Of a stretch of DNA of 64,000 nt, positions 1 through 11,545 are shown piece after piece. How positions within the stretch are numbered: the first letter of the stretch is position 1; each line of letters begins with the position of its first letter. The stretch covers positions 2,944,001 to 3,008,000 of the forward strand of contig WPIO01000048.1 in NCBI GenBank assembly GCA_009760855.2. The letters run 5' to 3'. The stretch comes from Cristatella mucedo (Eukaryota > Bryozoa > Phylactolaemata > Cristatellidae). The notes beneath the pieces were generated by a model that was not told the origin of the DNA, searched no databases, and was given only the letters and a program-made list of their open reading frames with translations. Both the position numbers and the translations under genes were made by a program.

Positions 1-812
1 CTAGCCAAGACAGAACTAAGGAGCTAAGGTTAAATGATTTGCAAGCCACCATGGGCGACGGTTCTTAATCTTAGATATGAATCAGACGGGATGGCTAGCT
101 GTGGAAGCAGTATTCATAACAAAGCTTTCGAAATAGGCAGTTGTCAAAGATGAGACCTAAATTCCTAGCACATGGTGTTGGTCCCTCAACAGCATCACCT
201 ATTAGAAGAGCAAAGCCTTCTAGTCCAGCCACACGCTTGGGGTGTCCTACGAGTAGCAGTTCCATTTTATCGTCGTTTAGTTTAAAAAGAAAAAGAAATT
301 TGCTGACATCCACGATCGAATGTCTGCATGACAAACTTTCAGTTTATCAATTGATGCAGCAGATTCCGATGATTTTAATGACAAATACTGCTGAGTATAG
401 TCAGCATGAAAGTGATATCCTATTCCATAGGCCCGAATCACTTTTCCCCGAGGTTGAGTATACATGGAGAACAGCAGAGGACCGAGAACAGATCCGCGAG
501 GAACTCCACAGGTGACAGGTCTGGTGAGACTCGACCCCAACACGACATGGATTAAACACGATAAGACAAGTACGATTTAAACCATGCCAGTGCCTCGTCT
601 GCCAGACTGATCGTTGTTCTCAATCATTCAAGTAGGATATCGTGATCAATGGTGTCGATGGCATCTGGTAGATCTAGCAGCAATAGAGCAGTGACATTCC
701 CATCATTATTGCTACATAGGATGTCATTGATGACACTGAGCAGAGCAGTTTCAGTGGAGTGCTGCTGCTTGAACCCCGATTAAAATTTGTCTGATATTTC
801 ATTCTTGTCAAT
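1..812 (-). mobile_element. L2-A LINE fragment (reverse transcriptase region), truncated by window start
   Basis: The minus strand carries L2-A reverse transcriptase sequence that aligns along its length with the better copy at about 42650-43480. [20 protein letters not shown] block lies near 520-440 on the minus strand, followed by a YADD-equivalent written YHFHADYTQ. The frame is broken several times, so this is a dead copy. The 3' end lies outside the window. At about 812 the antisense L2-A stops and sense-strand L2-B sequence starts at once, without a tail between them, so the junction is an insertion or recombination breakpoint. Confidence 0.85.
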
Positions 813-2197
813 GTTCTGCCATGCATAACTGACATCATTCATATGTCATTAGCCTTAGCTCATGTCCCAACACCTTTCAAAAAAGCTGTAGTCATGCCAA
901 TTCACACGAAATCGACACTAGACCAAGAGAACTTAAGCAACTACCGCCCAGTCTCCCTTCTACAATTCCTATCAAAGACACTGGAACGGGTCGCGGTAGA
1001 CCAGCTGAACTCATATATCAAAACCTCACACCTTGCTAGTAAATTCCAGTCTGGCTTTAGACCTAATCACTCCACAGAGTCAGCATTGCTTAGGGTATAC
1101 AACGACCTACGTAGGAATGCAGACATGGGTAGAGTGTCTCTGCTTGTTTTGCTCGATCTTTCGGCAGCTTTTGATACTATCGATCACAAAGTTCTTCTAG
1201 AGCGCCTCTCATCTCGCCTGGGCATCGCTGGCACTGCTCTGCAGTGGTTCAGGTCATATCTCAGTGGGAGACTCCAGAGTATTGACCTGAATGGACAAAG
1301 ATCATCTGAGGTACCTCCGAAATATGGGGTACCTCAGGGCTCCGTGCTAGGTCCGGATCTTTACACGGTTTATACTCTGCCTCTTGCTGATGTGATTGCC
1401 AAGCACAATCTAGGCTTTCACTTCTATACAGATGACACTCAGTTGTACCTTTGCTTTGATCCCTCCCAGCCTTCGAGCACCTCAAATTCTCTCAACTCAA
1501 TTGCTGCATGTATTGATGACATCCGCACATGGATGGCAGCAAATTTTCTAAAACTAAATGACGATAAAACTAACTTTCTCGTTATGGGCAAACCCAGTGT
1601 GATTCAGAAATTGGACAGGCTGAAGCTCAAAATTGGCTCTGCCGGCATATCTCCAGTTGAATCAGCTCGAAATCTAGGTGTCATATTCCAAAGTGACCTC
1701 TCGTTAGACGACCATATCAGCTCCACAGTCAAATCTGCCTATTTTTAGCTTCATAACATTGCTGGAATTCGGGCTTGTTTAGATAAGGATACCACATCCA
1801 AGTTGGTCCATGCATTTGTGACATCCCATCTCGACTTCTGCAACTCACTGCTTACTGGCCTACCGGCATGTGCGATCAGGCGATTGTAGCTGGTGTTAAA
1901 CTCCGCAGCTAGGCTTGTCTGTCGTGAGCGTCGCAGTTGCCACACTATTTCACTTCTCGCCGACCTGCACTGGCTACCAGTCAAGCAATGGATTGACTTC
2001 AAGGTTTTGTCGCTCACTTTTAGGTCCCTTCATTCTATGGCTCCAGCCTATCTGTCAGATATACTACCCCACCAGGCCAAGCATCGTACCACCTGCTTTT
2101 CGGAATCCAACAGTCTACCAATACCTCATACAAACCTCAAATCCTTTGGAGACCGTGCATTTAGTTCGTATGCTCCCAAAGCCTGGAACTCCCTCGA
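813..2197 (+). mobile_element. L2-B LINE, reverse transcriptase and C-terminal part, 5'-truncated and broken
   Basis: An open frame at 843-1748 encodes the core of an L2-group reverse transcriptase. Visible blocks are NYRPVSLLQFLSKTLE (fingers), LLDLSAAFDTIDH (motif A), YGVPQGSVLGP (motif B), FHFYTDDTQLYLCF (motif C) and LKLNDDKTNFLV (motif D). Motif C reads YTDD where the copy at 63.7 kb reads YADD, a G-to-A change next to the catalytic aspartates. A TAG at about 1746 interrupts the frame where the copy at 3.98 kb reads on. The C-terminal region resumes at 1893-2190 with the conserved CNSLLTG, RLVCRERRSC and DLHWLPV blocks. The copy ends at an antisense L2-A scrap at 2198. It is not functional. 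Confidence 0.9.
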
Positions 2198-2262
2198 TGA
2201 TTTTAAGGACTTGGGAACAATCCCTTTTCCCACAGAAGCATTACAAATCTCGGTTATGGCTA
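2198..2262 (-). mobile_element. Short antisense L2-A scrap inside L2-B sequence
   Basis: This ~65-bp stretch (gattttaaggacttggg through ggttatggc) matches the plus strand at 43605-43667, which is antisense L2-A from the linker between endonuclease and reverse transcriptase. It directly follows L2-B coding sequence that breaks off in CWNSLDD at 2197. No tail or target duplication is evident. Confidence 0.7.
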
Positions 2263-2375
2263 AGATCCCAACACCCACATAGTCAATGCAGACTGATAGG
2301 CAACTAACCGAGTCGGATGCAGAGCAAGGATGAGAAGGGTAAAAGGATCGGAAGGAAAAGCTGAGGGTAAGTCCG

Positions 2376-2447
2376 CAAATGTAAAGCGTCTAGGAAGTGA
2401 TTGAGTTATCTGAGGATGCTTTATCAAGTGCATTATTATTATTATTA
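2376..2447 (+). mobile_element. L2-B type 3' tail
   Basis: The segment reads gcaaatgtaaagcgtctagg, then gattgagttatctgaggatg, then ctttatcaagtgc and an ATT repeat. It matches the L2-B 3' end at 4697-4774. The preceding ~110 bp (2263-2375) are unassigned. Confidence 0.75.
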
Positions 2448-2720
2448 AAGTCGGAGTAGAAATGAAAGCCAGGATTGTGTCTGACCATGACATCAGCCAA
2501 AGGGAGGGTAGAGATATTGAAAAGCAGGGAACTTAAGACAGAACCCGTAGGTACCCCATACTTAAAGAGCTTCCAGGTGACCGACGGCTGTTTACATTTA
2601 CCTTCTGACACCTCTCACTGTGGTAGGATTTATCCAGTTTAGCACCATGACACCTATACCTAGACAAGTAGAGAGATGGTTCAAAGGGATTTAGTGGTGG
2701 TCGATGGCGTCACATACTGC
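2448..2720 (-). mobile_element. Antisense L2-B reverse transcriptase fragment
   Basis: Minus-strand translation over 2611-2448 shows YGVPTGSVLSSLLFNISTLP and then ADVMVRHNPGFHFYSDF, which are L2-B motifs B and C with the YADD box changed to YSDF. The upstream limit near 2720 is approximate because similarity fades. It abuts the sense L2-B tail at 2376-2447, giving two L2-B pieces in opposite orientations. Confidence 0.7.
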
Positions 2721-2783
2721 TCAGATGTCTCAATCGTTGGATGATGGCTTTTCGTTTACTTGTAGTACATATGCCTGTGTATT

Positions 2784-2850
2784 CGCGCGCGCACACACTG
2801 ACACACACGCACGCACTCACGCACACACTCACACACTCACACACGCACGA
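2784..2850. repeat. CA-rich microsatellite
   Basis: Imperfect (CA)n tract with ACGC and ACTC interruptions. Confidence 0.85.
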
Positions 2851-3534
2851 GTGCCTTTCCTTCTCAACTCATCTTGTGTTGAACACTTAGCAGAGCTCGG
2901 CACAGTAAACACAGTACTAATTTTAGGTGCAGGCGCCTGAAGAGGGCAGAGTTTTAGCAGCGCTGCGATGCTGCCAGTGCGGCTCAAGTAGCTCCGACGA
3001 GCAGCTGCGATGAATGCACGAGCACCCACCCACTCATGTACTTAACTCTGTACACCCTTCTTACTGGAACACTATGCAACTTCAGCAGGAACGTTGAGAG
3101 AAGATCGATGCATAGTGGTAGTGGTGATGCAGGACTATAGCAGGCTCCCCAGATCACTCAGACAGCTCAGGTTCGCACAGCTGCACTTTTCCTTTTGTCC
3201 ATGGATAGCCTCCTTTGCAGCTGTCGCATATGTTTGGTGCGAAATGCCCTAACGCCTGACGTCAGTTGCTATGTATCGGCAAGCTGTACCTTGCGATTCG
3301 CTTGATCAGCAGCTACGTATGTGCTGGTTGACCCACACAGCTAACGAGTCTAGCTGTGCAGCAGCAGACTCCTGCTGATTGCCCCAACACCTCCATATCT
3401 CCCCCATGGCATATCCCCACGGCATCAGAAATCTTTTTTTTTATGCACGAGTCCAAGAGGTCTCTATTCTTTATTTTGCTGCTGTTTTCTTATGTTTTCT
3501 TTTCTATGTGCCGGCTACTCTCATTGCCCCCATC
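2851..3534. other. Unassigned interval
   Basis: No recognisable gene, element or RNA seen. Short open frames here lack coding-like composition. Confidence 0.5.
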
Positions 3535-3589
3535 TCTCTCCTCTCTCTCTCTCTTTCTCTCTCATCTCTCTTTTTTGTCTCTCTCTCTC

Positions 3590-3643
<54 letters not shown>

Positions 3644-3692
3644 GTCTCGGTCTGTCTGTCTGTCTCCTCTCTTTCTCTTTCTGCTGCGGTTT
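3535..3692. repeat. CT microsatellite
   Basis: (CT)n with TTT and GT interruptions, purest at 3597-3636. Ser/Leu-rich frames through it are artefacts. The following 3693-3975 are unassigned. Confidence 0.95.
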
Positions 3693-3977
3693 GTATTTTT
3701 GTTCTCAGTGAGCTTATGGGGTCCACGTGGCCCTGTCTATCGCCTAGTTGGCAATGGAAGTCACGGGCCCTCTCAAAGGATGCATCATCTGTGGCTCGCC
3801 GTCTGTGCTGCAGCATCGTCACTGATGTCCTCGAGTGCTACCACTACCCCTGTGATGCTAGCACATAGGCTGATCTACTAGCATTGCCGGACGTTGTAAC
3901 ACTCGTAAGCACAGTGCTTGGTTAGCTTGTACTTGTCTGCAGCATGGATGCTAGAAAATTCAAGCCCTTTAAAGATG

Positions 3978-4774
3978 CACTCTGCCTACTTTCAGCTACA
4001 TAACATTGCTAAAACTCGGGCTTGTTTAGATAAGGATACCACATCTAAGTTGGTCCATGCATTCGTGACATCCAGTCTTGACTTCTGTAACTCACTGCTT
4101 ACTGGCCTACCGGCATGTGCAATCAAGCGATTACAGCTGGTGCAAAACTCCGCAGCTAGGCTTGTCTGTCGTGAGCGTCGCAGTTGCTGCATTACACCAC
4201 TTCTCGCCGACCGACACTGGCTACCAGTCAAGCAACGGATTGACTTCAAGTTTCTGTCTCTCACTTTCAGGTTACTTCATTCTTTGGCTCCAGCCTATCT
4301 CTCAGATCTACTCCCCCACCAGGCCAAGCATCGTACCACCCGCTTTTCGGAATCCAACAGTCTACCAATACCTCATACAAACCTCAAATCCTTTGGAGAC
4401 CGTGCATTTAGTTCGTATGCTCCCAAAGCCTGGAACTCCCTCCCGACCTGCATCAGAACATCCCCTGACCTGACCACATTTGAAAAGAATTTAAAAACAC
4501 ACCTATTTAGGACAGCATTTGGTGGGTCCCTGTGATTCGTCCTTGATGTACTTATGCATGCTGACCCTGTGCATGCTGCCACTAACCACATTTGCATGCT
4601 GACCCGATGCATGTCACCCCTAACCATGTTATTCATTTTGTTTGTTTATCAAGCATGATTTTACTCACCATTTAATTGCATTTCCCTTTGCAGCAAATGT
4701 AAAGCACCTAGTGAGAGATTAAGTTCTCTGAGGGGGCTTTATCAAGTGCATTATTATTATTATTATTATTATTA
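3978..4774 (+). mobile_element. L2-B LINE, 5'-truncated C-terminal region with intact 3' end
   Basis: The copy starts at the AYFQLHNIAKTRACLDKD block and stays open to a TGA near 4533. The C-terminal domain shows SLDFCNSLLTGLPACAIKRL, RLVCRERRSC, DRHWLPVKQRIDFK and RAFSSYAPKAWNSLP. A ~220-bp 3' UTR follows. It contains GCATGCTGACC-type short repeats (4555-4625), then aaatgtaaagcacctag and gttctctgagggggctttat, then an ATT repeat from about 4749. This copy defines the L2-B 3' terminus used elsewhere in this annotation. It lacks endonuclease and reverse transcriptase and cannot move alone. Confidence 0.92.
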
Positions 4775-5837
4775 TGCACCTTATGCTGCACAATCCAAGC
4801 CTGTCAATTGCAACTGCCAGGACACCACAATGCAGCAATTCGCCTGATTCGTGGACAGATTCTGTGCTCAGCAGAGGTCAGTCTTACTTGAGCAGTCGCA
4901 TGCCTGCAGTGGCTGCCAGGTACACCTGTGTGGAGGCATGTTGCTGCTGTGGTACTAGGCCCTTTGCCTGATCGAGGCATGCTTCGAGCGAAGGTCCTGC
5001 AGCACAAGGATCTTTATCATAACTGGATAGACCACCTACAATACGTGAAAGCTGATAATTGAAGTCTGTGTGAAGTCAATGCCAGGCAGATCAGATTCTA
5101 TTTAAGGTAAGTACAAATGAGTACTAAACAAATAAATGACGTGTACATGTAACAATGGTGGGGGTTGATGAGTAGGTGGGTGGGAGTATCACAGCAATCC
5201 GGAGCGTCCAATGCTGATGTCTCGTTTGGTGGATGAATTGGTTCTAAAAAGAGCACTGGTTTAGGTTTAGGCATATGAAATCAACGGAATGACGGTGTGG
5301 CTGGTTCTCATGTTGAAAGTGTTCACAGATAACCGATCAGGGAGCTCCACCGTCTGACCACAGTCGTCTCAAGGATTTGGCCAGAGAAAGGTCCACACAT
5401 CTTGTCAGGGCAGCAACCGCAGCTTGGATGAAGGAGCATGTCAGGGGCAGCCTACGGGCCGATCGACACTGGCCTCTAGATCGGCCCATGCCCCCCCCGA
5501 CCTGCTGGCCCTTGTTCCCTACGCCAGCAAGTCTGTCTATGAAGCTAGAAGGAGTGATTGCTATGAAGATACGATGGTTGCATAGCCTTTCTCCCCCACT
5601 TGCTCGCACCATATCACTAGACTATTGTAATCACTGCACAGAACGCTTAGGGGGTGTGTGATAGCCACCAGCTTGTGCTAAGCCGACTCCAGATCTAATC
5701 TCTATCCCGACACCAGGCAAGTGAACCCACAGCCAATTCACATTAGATCTCGATCCTACAGTATTTTGGAACTCCTTGCATAAGCTCTCCAGGCATATTC
5801 ACATGATATAAAAATAAATAATAAGATATCATATGCT
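4775..5837. other. Unassigned interval
   Basis: About 1 kb after the L2-B tail with no recognisable coding or repeat content. The short frames at 5337-5661 overlap on both strands and show no known domain. Confidence 0.5.
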
Positions 5838-5975
5838 TGTATAGCATCCTAAGTAAACTTAATCTCTATCTAGGTGCTTCCCATTTGCCGAAAGGTTCGA
5901 ACCCGCATCTCGGTCGTCAAAGGCCAGCACCGTACCCCGAAGGGTGCAAACTAAGCTGGTGTTTAAGCAACAAAG
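5838..5975 (-). mobile_element. tSINE-2 (tRNA-derived, L2-B-like tail), decayed
   Basis: The plus strand reads agcatcctaagtaaacttaa, then tctctatctaggtgcttccc, then ggttcgaacccgcatctcgg. This is the reverse complement of a tRNA-like body with a B box followed by an L2-B-like 3' tail. Best matches are at 51625-51767 and 56990-57127. The following ~230 bp to 6204 are unassigned. Confidence 0.65.
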
Positions 5976-6204
5976 CGACATGACTATGCCGATTTGCAAT
6001 GCAAATACAATAGCTACTACTAAAATATAAGAGCATCAACATTTTTGCAAAAATGGCAGCCACCATTTCACAAAAATCGGTCATTGCTACAAACAAAAGC
6101 TATAATAAACTATAATAGTTATAGGCAAACACAATGTCACTCAGATAGTGAAGCCTAACCCTAAAAATACGATCAGTCAGCATATCTTTTGTAGTGTCTA
6201 CAGG

Positions 6205-6772
6205 TTATCTGGTAGCTTGGTTCCAAAATGATCTGTTACTCAATGACCACATATATACCACAAGTAATTCTTCCAACCATCGGACACTCAACATTACAAA
6301 GGTTCGTGCCAGCTCCGATAAAGATAGCACAGCCAAGCTGGTCTGAGCGTTTTGAGATAACAATCACGCATCTGTTGCTCACTACCCATCTTTCAACTTG
6401 TGCAATAACTGTTGTGTGACAGTGTCTCTGGCAGCAGCTGGTCTTGTGGAGTCCCACGGAGACACGAGCGGGCGAACGTGAGTGGTAAACGAGACTCGAT
6501 CTTTACTCCTCCAGCAGGTACATATACGAGTTGGGGGCTGACTCACCACAGATAAGGGAGTGCATCTGTGGTGGGCCACATGCTTACATCATAGGCCAGG
6601 TGCTACGCCCAGTCAATTGGAGAACCACCTGCTGCAGGTGGGGCATACATTAGTGACCAAGGCTGCTGTGCTAATTACAAATAGCAGGGCACACAACATA
6701 ACGTGCTTACAGTTGGTACGAAATTCTTCAGTTAAACTTGTTTGTCGTGATTGGCACAACTACCGCATATGT
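6205..6772 (+). mobile_element. Decayed L2-B LINE interrupted by a solo LTR
   Basis: Segments 6210-6409 and 6703-6772 together follow the L2-B order. ggttccaaaatgatctgtta corresponds to the VIFQSDLSLDDH region. ccaagctggtctgagcg corresponds to SKLVHAF. cttacagttggtacgaaatt and tgtttgtcgtga correspond to LQLVQNSAARLVCRE. The gap between them is filled exactly by the LTR at 6410-6698. Confidence 0.65.
6410..6698 (-). mobile_element. Solo LTR, copy 1 (289 bp)
   Basis: The element begins TGTTGTGTGAC and ends GCACACAACA on the plus strand, so its ends form the short inverted repeat TGTTGTGTG/CACACAACA. It is flanked by TAAC at 6406-6409 and TAAC at 6699-6702, a 4-bp target duplication. The reverse complement matches 40261-40558 along its whole length, including the cacctgctgcaggtgggg region and gtctctggcagcagctg. 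There is no internal coding region, as expected after LTR-LTR recombination. The minus orientation is set by the copy-2 TATA and AATAAA order. Confidence 0.8.
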
Positions 6773-8725
6773 AATATATCTTGGTCTGTATCTTCACAAA
6801 GCCACTAAGACTATGTGAGTCTTACGAAGGAGAGTTTTGTATTGCTCACTCACAGCCTAAGCGGCTTTCGGTACACATTCGGTAGCCAACAGACAAACAA
6901 AGAGAAAGTGGAAATCATAGCAGAGTCAGGAGAGCAGTTGAGGTAGTGAGTAGCATGGAAGTAGCAGCTCAGGACCGCTGGAAAGGATGAGCCACAGTCG
7001 GCAGCAGGAGAGTAGTTGTAGTTGCGTAAGAATTGTGGAAGCAAGTTCCATAGCCTAGGACCTGCTGAGCAAAAGCTTCTGTCGCCAACAGCAGAGAAAC
7101 CGAACAGCTAATTTATTGTCTATACAGGACCTGAGGCCACGGGGAGGCTGAAACTGGTGCAGGAGTTTAGCTAGGTATCGAGGAGTTAAGCCATGTCGGG
7201 CCATGTTGGTTAGCGTAAGAACTTTTCTCTGTATCCGTTGATCAACCGGCCGCCATCCTAGCTCTTTTAGCAAAGGAGACATGTGGTCAAACCTCTGCCA
7301 CTTAAAAACTAGCCTTGCAGCCATGTTCAGTGCCATTTGCAGTGGCCTAGCTGCTTTTTTTTCGGTAGTCCAGCCAAAAGGGACTTACAATAATCTAGCC
7401 GAGACAGAACTAAGGAGCTAGTTAAATTGTTTGCAAGCTACCGTTGAAGACAGCTCCTAATCTTAGATAGGGATAGGACATAATGGCTAGCTGTCTTCTG
7501 AATGCTTTTAAAATTTAGGCAGCTGTCGAAAACAACACATACATTTCGAGTAGGTGGTGCTGGTCGCACAACAGCATCACCTATTAGAAGAACAAAGCGT
7601 TTTAATCCAGCCACACGCTTAGGATATCCTAGGAACAGCAGTTTGGTTTTGTCGTCATTTAGTTTCAAGAAATTTTCCGACATCCAGAATCGAATGTCGG
7701 CAAGTAAGCATTCAGTTTATTAGTCACTGCAGCAGATTCCGACGGTTTGAATGACAAATATAGCTGAGTATCGTCAGCATAAAAGTGATATCATATTCCA
7801 TGGACCTTAATAACTTTTTCCAAAGGTTGCGCATAAATGGAGAACAGCAAGGGACCGAGGACGGACCGTTGAGGGACTCCACACGTAACCGCTCTCGTGG
7901 GTGAGGCCTGACCCCACACGACACGGATTTAACACGATCAGACAAGTACAATTTAAACCACGCCAGTGCCTCCTCTGCCAACCGATCGTTGTTCTCAACC
8001 GTTCAAGTAGGACATAGTGATCAATAGTATTGAAGGCAGCTAATAGATCTAGCACAGCTAGGGTACTGACATTCTCGTCATCGTTGCCGCATTGAATGTC
8101 ATTGTTACAACGGAGGAGGGAAGTTTCAGTGGGGTGCTACCTCTTGAACCCCGATTGAATGTTTCTGACATTCCATTCTTTTCAATATGTGCAATTAGCT
8201 GCTTAGCGACAATTTTTTCAAGAATCTATGACAACAAGCAGAAGATAAACTGGGAGATAGTTTGCAAGGATCTCTGTATCTAATCCAGACTTTTTAAGTA
8301 TAGGTCTAACGATTGCCGATTTAAAGAACTTGGGTACGACCCTTTTTCCAAAAAAGCATTACAAATTTCGGTTATGGCAGGGCTAAGTTGGTCTGCCAGT
8401 GAAGACCACAGAGATGATGGCATGGGGTCTTCAGGAGACGTGCTCTTTTTACTAGACCTTATTAATGTACCCACATCGCATGCAGAAACCTCGGAAAACC
8501 TTTTAAGGAGGGTCACGAGTTGTGATTCCACAATTGCTTTACTGGGGGGAGGGTTTTTTGAAGGCACGAATGTGCACAATTTTTTCAGTACAGAAGGCCA
8601 GACACTTTTCGGCTGAGCCATTGATATCTGGGGAGTCAGACCTCTCAACGTTGGCCAGTAAATTGTTAACTGTCTTATAAATCTGTTTTGGGTCCCACTG
8701 GCAGGAATTCAGTTTTCGAGTACAC
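6773..8725 (-). mobile_element. L2-A LINE, 5'-truncated, multiply frameshifted
   Basis: The 3' end lies at 6773-6850 (gtctgtatcttcacaaagcc; cacagcctaagcggctttcg). Going upstream on the minus strand come the C-terminal domain (7336-7055, ARLVFKWQRFDHMSPLLKEL and LGWRPVDQRI), the motif D region (7683-7438, NFLKLNDDKTKLLFLGYPKR), motifs A to C (8055-7724) and the linker (8733-8280, KSTSPEDPMPSSLWSSLADQ). Each block is in a different frame, so the copy is dead. It lacks the endonuclease. Its 5' truncation near 8725 is followed by a possible ~70-bp L2-B scrap (8728-8800). Confidence 0.9.
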
Positions 8726-8800
8726 AACATCACTTCTCACCGATCTTCACAAGCGCCCCATCATATCGACTTCGACTTTGTCACTTCATGTCACTCCTTC

Positions 8801-9506
8801 CTAATGGCATATTTGTCTTTCTTGGTGTTGTGTGCTTTGCATTCGCTTGCAAACATGATTCAGTGAATGTTACTAATCAGGGGTCATATTAATTGGTGGC
8901 CCAGAGTGTCCTGTTAGCTATACATGCTCGTCTAAGCATGGTAGTTACGGATTGGACTGCCTTTGCAGCTCCTTGATAGATGTAACTTGCCATCGGGCTG
9001 CTTTGTACCTCGTTGAACCTTGATGGATGTATTGCTCTTTAATTGATGCTGTATGGGGACAGTCGCCTGAAGAGAGAAAGACGAGCAAAGCGAGTCATAT
9101 TTCCCCCTAGCTCCGTGTTTAGGGAATGAGCTGACGGCGGCCGTCGTCGGCAGATGTTCTATGCTGCGTGCAACAACAACTAAACTACAAGCATGTTACA
9201 TGTGTGGTTTTGCAGGGTAGTGTAAGCATGATAGTTTACATTTCATTAGTCAATAGTTATTGCTTCTCTTGTAGAGAGTTGCAAAGCTCCTGGACAAAGA
9301 TTAGGTTTTCTTGCAATGTAATACTCACGAATTCCAGTTCTTCTTATGATCATAGTTATTGTTATGATTATTCTGCACTACTAATCCAGGAACAAGCTTG
9401 CAATTAATGTTCCTTGTAGAATCATTTGCTAGACATATAAAAAGGCTTCTAACAGATAATTCTTTATAGAAAATTGGTGTTAATGTTGTAGCCACTTGAG
9501 AAAAAA
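8801..9506. other. Unassigned interval
   Basis: No recognisable feature. Confidence 0.5.
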
Positions 9507-9665
9507 TAATTCATTTGTATTGTGTCCGAAGAGAGCATAGTCTCTATTCAGGCGCTTTACATGTGCCATGAGGCTCGAGCCCACGACCTCGGTCACAAAA
9601 TACTGTCACCTTGACCTCAGTCGTTAAAGGCGAGTATCTTGACCACCGGACCTAACCACCGCGGC
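9507..9665 (-). mobile_element. tSINE-2 copy
   Basis: The plus strand reads tctctattcaggcgctttac, then ggctcgagcccacgacctcg, then ttgaccaccggacctaacc. This is the reverse complement of A box, B box and L2-B-like tail. Compare 51625-51767. Confidence 0.75.
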
Positions 9666-10756
9666 ATATGACACCCTGGTCTTATCGGTGGCAACGAGGT
9701 AAACTCGAATTCTCAGCCTTATGTGATGCTCGTGGCCCCTTTTGCCCGTAGTTCGACCTGTTCGTTCAGGTCAATCCCTGAAGTACGGACGGGCACCGTA
9801 CTCTATGCTATCCAAAAAAAGGCGAGAAAAAAGGAAGACTGCTACTGCTTAGCGGTGCATAGTATGGCATCATTTGACACATTACACCACTACACTGGCT
9901 CTTCAATACCAGCAGGAGACATAGGCGTTTATTGAACGCGTTCACTTCGGCGGTCTTACACGAGCAGCAGCAGGACTGCCCACTGCACTTACAGCTGCCG
10001 TTAGTGGCCGCAAGTTAGTCCCAGTCCGTTACCTTGCACTTCAGGTATGGGCAACTTTGCCGGTCCTAAGCAGCTGCCGCGTATGTAGCACGTACAAAAG
10101 GCGTAGCAAGCAAGCGAAGGCACAGCAAACAGCTCCTACTTAGTATTGCAAGAGTGAGCTCCTATGCACTTTACTAGCTAACAGCTGACTTTGGGTACAC
10201 ACAGACACAACCTCAGATGCCTCCCGGGAGGAGCCGGACTATTTTGGAGCGTACTTTGTCAGGCAGCATTCACACAATTGTAGCCAGTACATCTTTCCTC
10301 TTTCATTAGATAGCCACACGAAATTCTGTGCAACAACTTGTCTGGCACTTACATCACTACGACGCGTGCTCTGAAACCTATTGCTGAAATCTATTTATGA
10401 AGGAGCATCCATTCAAATCAGTCAAGGTGATCCACAAATAGGAAGCCGCCCTGCAGTGTATACGGCTGACGATCGGACTTTAACAATTTTTCAGATACGT
10501 CGTTTCTTAACAATTTTTTCAGATGGGTCGTCTGCCATGCTGACAATGAACGGTGTGGGTTGCAACGTGGCATCGTGCTACCCTGTACTGGATAATGCGC
10601 TACTTCCACTATCGAGGGGGGTGGGCAGATGAAAGCACATCTTCGTTCACCTTCTTCGGACGCTGTCTCCTGGCTGAATCAGCACAATCAGCTCCCCCCT
10701 CGAAGCTAGATAGGATGCAGATTACTAAATATATGATCATGCTTCGTTTACAGCAC
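9666..10756. other. Unassigned interval
   Basis: No domain or repeat recognised. The open frame at 10381-10632 shows no known motif. Confidence 0.5.
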
Positions 10757-10834
10757 ATCTAATGTGCCCAGAAAAAGATTATGTTCTCTCTGAGGGCGAT
10801 ATACAAATGCATTATTATTATTATTATTATTATG
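10757..10834 (+). mobile_element. L2-B/tSINE-2 type 3' tail
   Basis: Reads aatgtgcccagaaaaagatt, then atgttctctctgagggcgat, then an ATT repeat. No coding part precedes it, so it may be a severely truncated L2-B or the end of an unrecognised SINE. Confidence 0.7.
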
Positions 10835-11384
10835 CAGGAGCACGGCAGTGGGCTGCTGGGTAAGGAGGGCGGCTAAATCCATCTCGGGCCCCTCTGATCT
10901 GAGGGATACAGGGCTACAGGGCTGCTGCTCTGAGACTTAGTGCAGCCGCCTGGCCCTCCCTTCGATCACAGGCGATGGGCCACCCACCGAGCCGACCCAT
11001 GAGGCCAATCGCGAAGCAAGCAACAGCCCTCAGAAAGTTGCTCGACTCAGAAGCTAAGATTCCACGCATGTTCAGAGGAAACGGGCCGCTCAGAGGAAAG
11101 AGTACGCTCTTTCATGGCCTTTCATTGTCGAAGGCATCCGAATCCGATATCGTCGCCTAATACCTGCCACCCGTTCCTTTATTTTTGGCACCTGCTTCTT
11201 ATTATTTATTATCTCGAATTAGACCTCGAGAGCTCTTTCAAGTTAATCGCTTCCTGCACTGCAGACACCACTTCAGGGCTGAGCTATTGAGGCACCAATA
11301 TTCTGGAAAGGAGTGGAGCTCCTGCCAGTGAACGCCAGTACCGCAATTAGAATTGGTAAGGCCGGTGTCTTACCATAAGAGCAA
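10835..11384. other. Unassigned interval
   Basis: No recognisable feature. Confidence 0.5.
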
Positions 11385-11545
11385 GTTAGCCTATTTAACA
11401 GCCTTCATTATTTAAAGACAGAAGAGCCTCAGCGACCATCGCCATCGCTTGCAGCAGGCAGCAAAGGATCTCGTGCAGTCGAGTCGAACTAGTGACGTTC
11501 TTGGGTTGTGAAGATCGAGCACCTCGTCATCCTCCTCGGGTTAAG
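11385..11545 (-). mobile_element. tSINE-1 copy, decayed
   Basis: agttagcctatttaacagcc, agacagaagagcctcagcga and cgagcacctcgtcatcctcc lie in the same order as in 60702-60863 and, reverse-complemented, 23730-23880. Confidence 0.6.
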
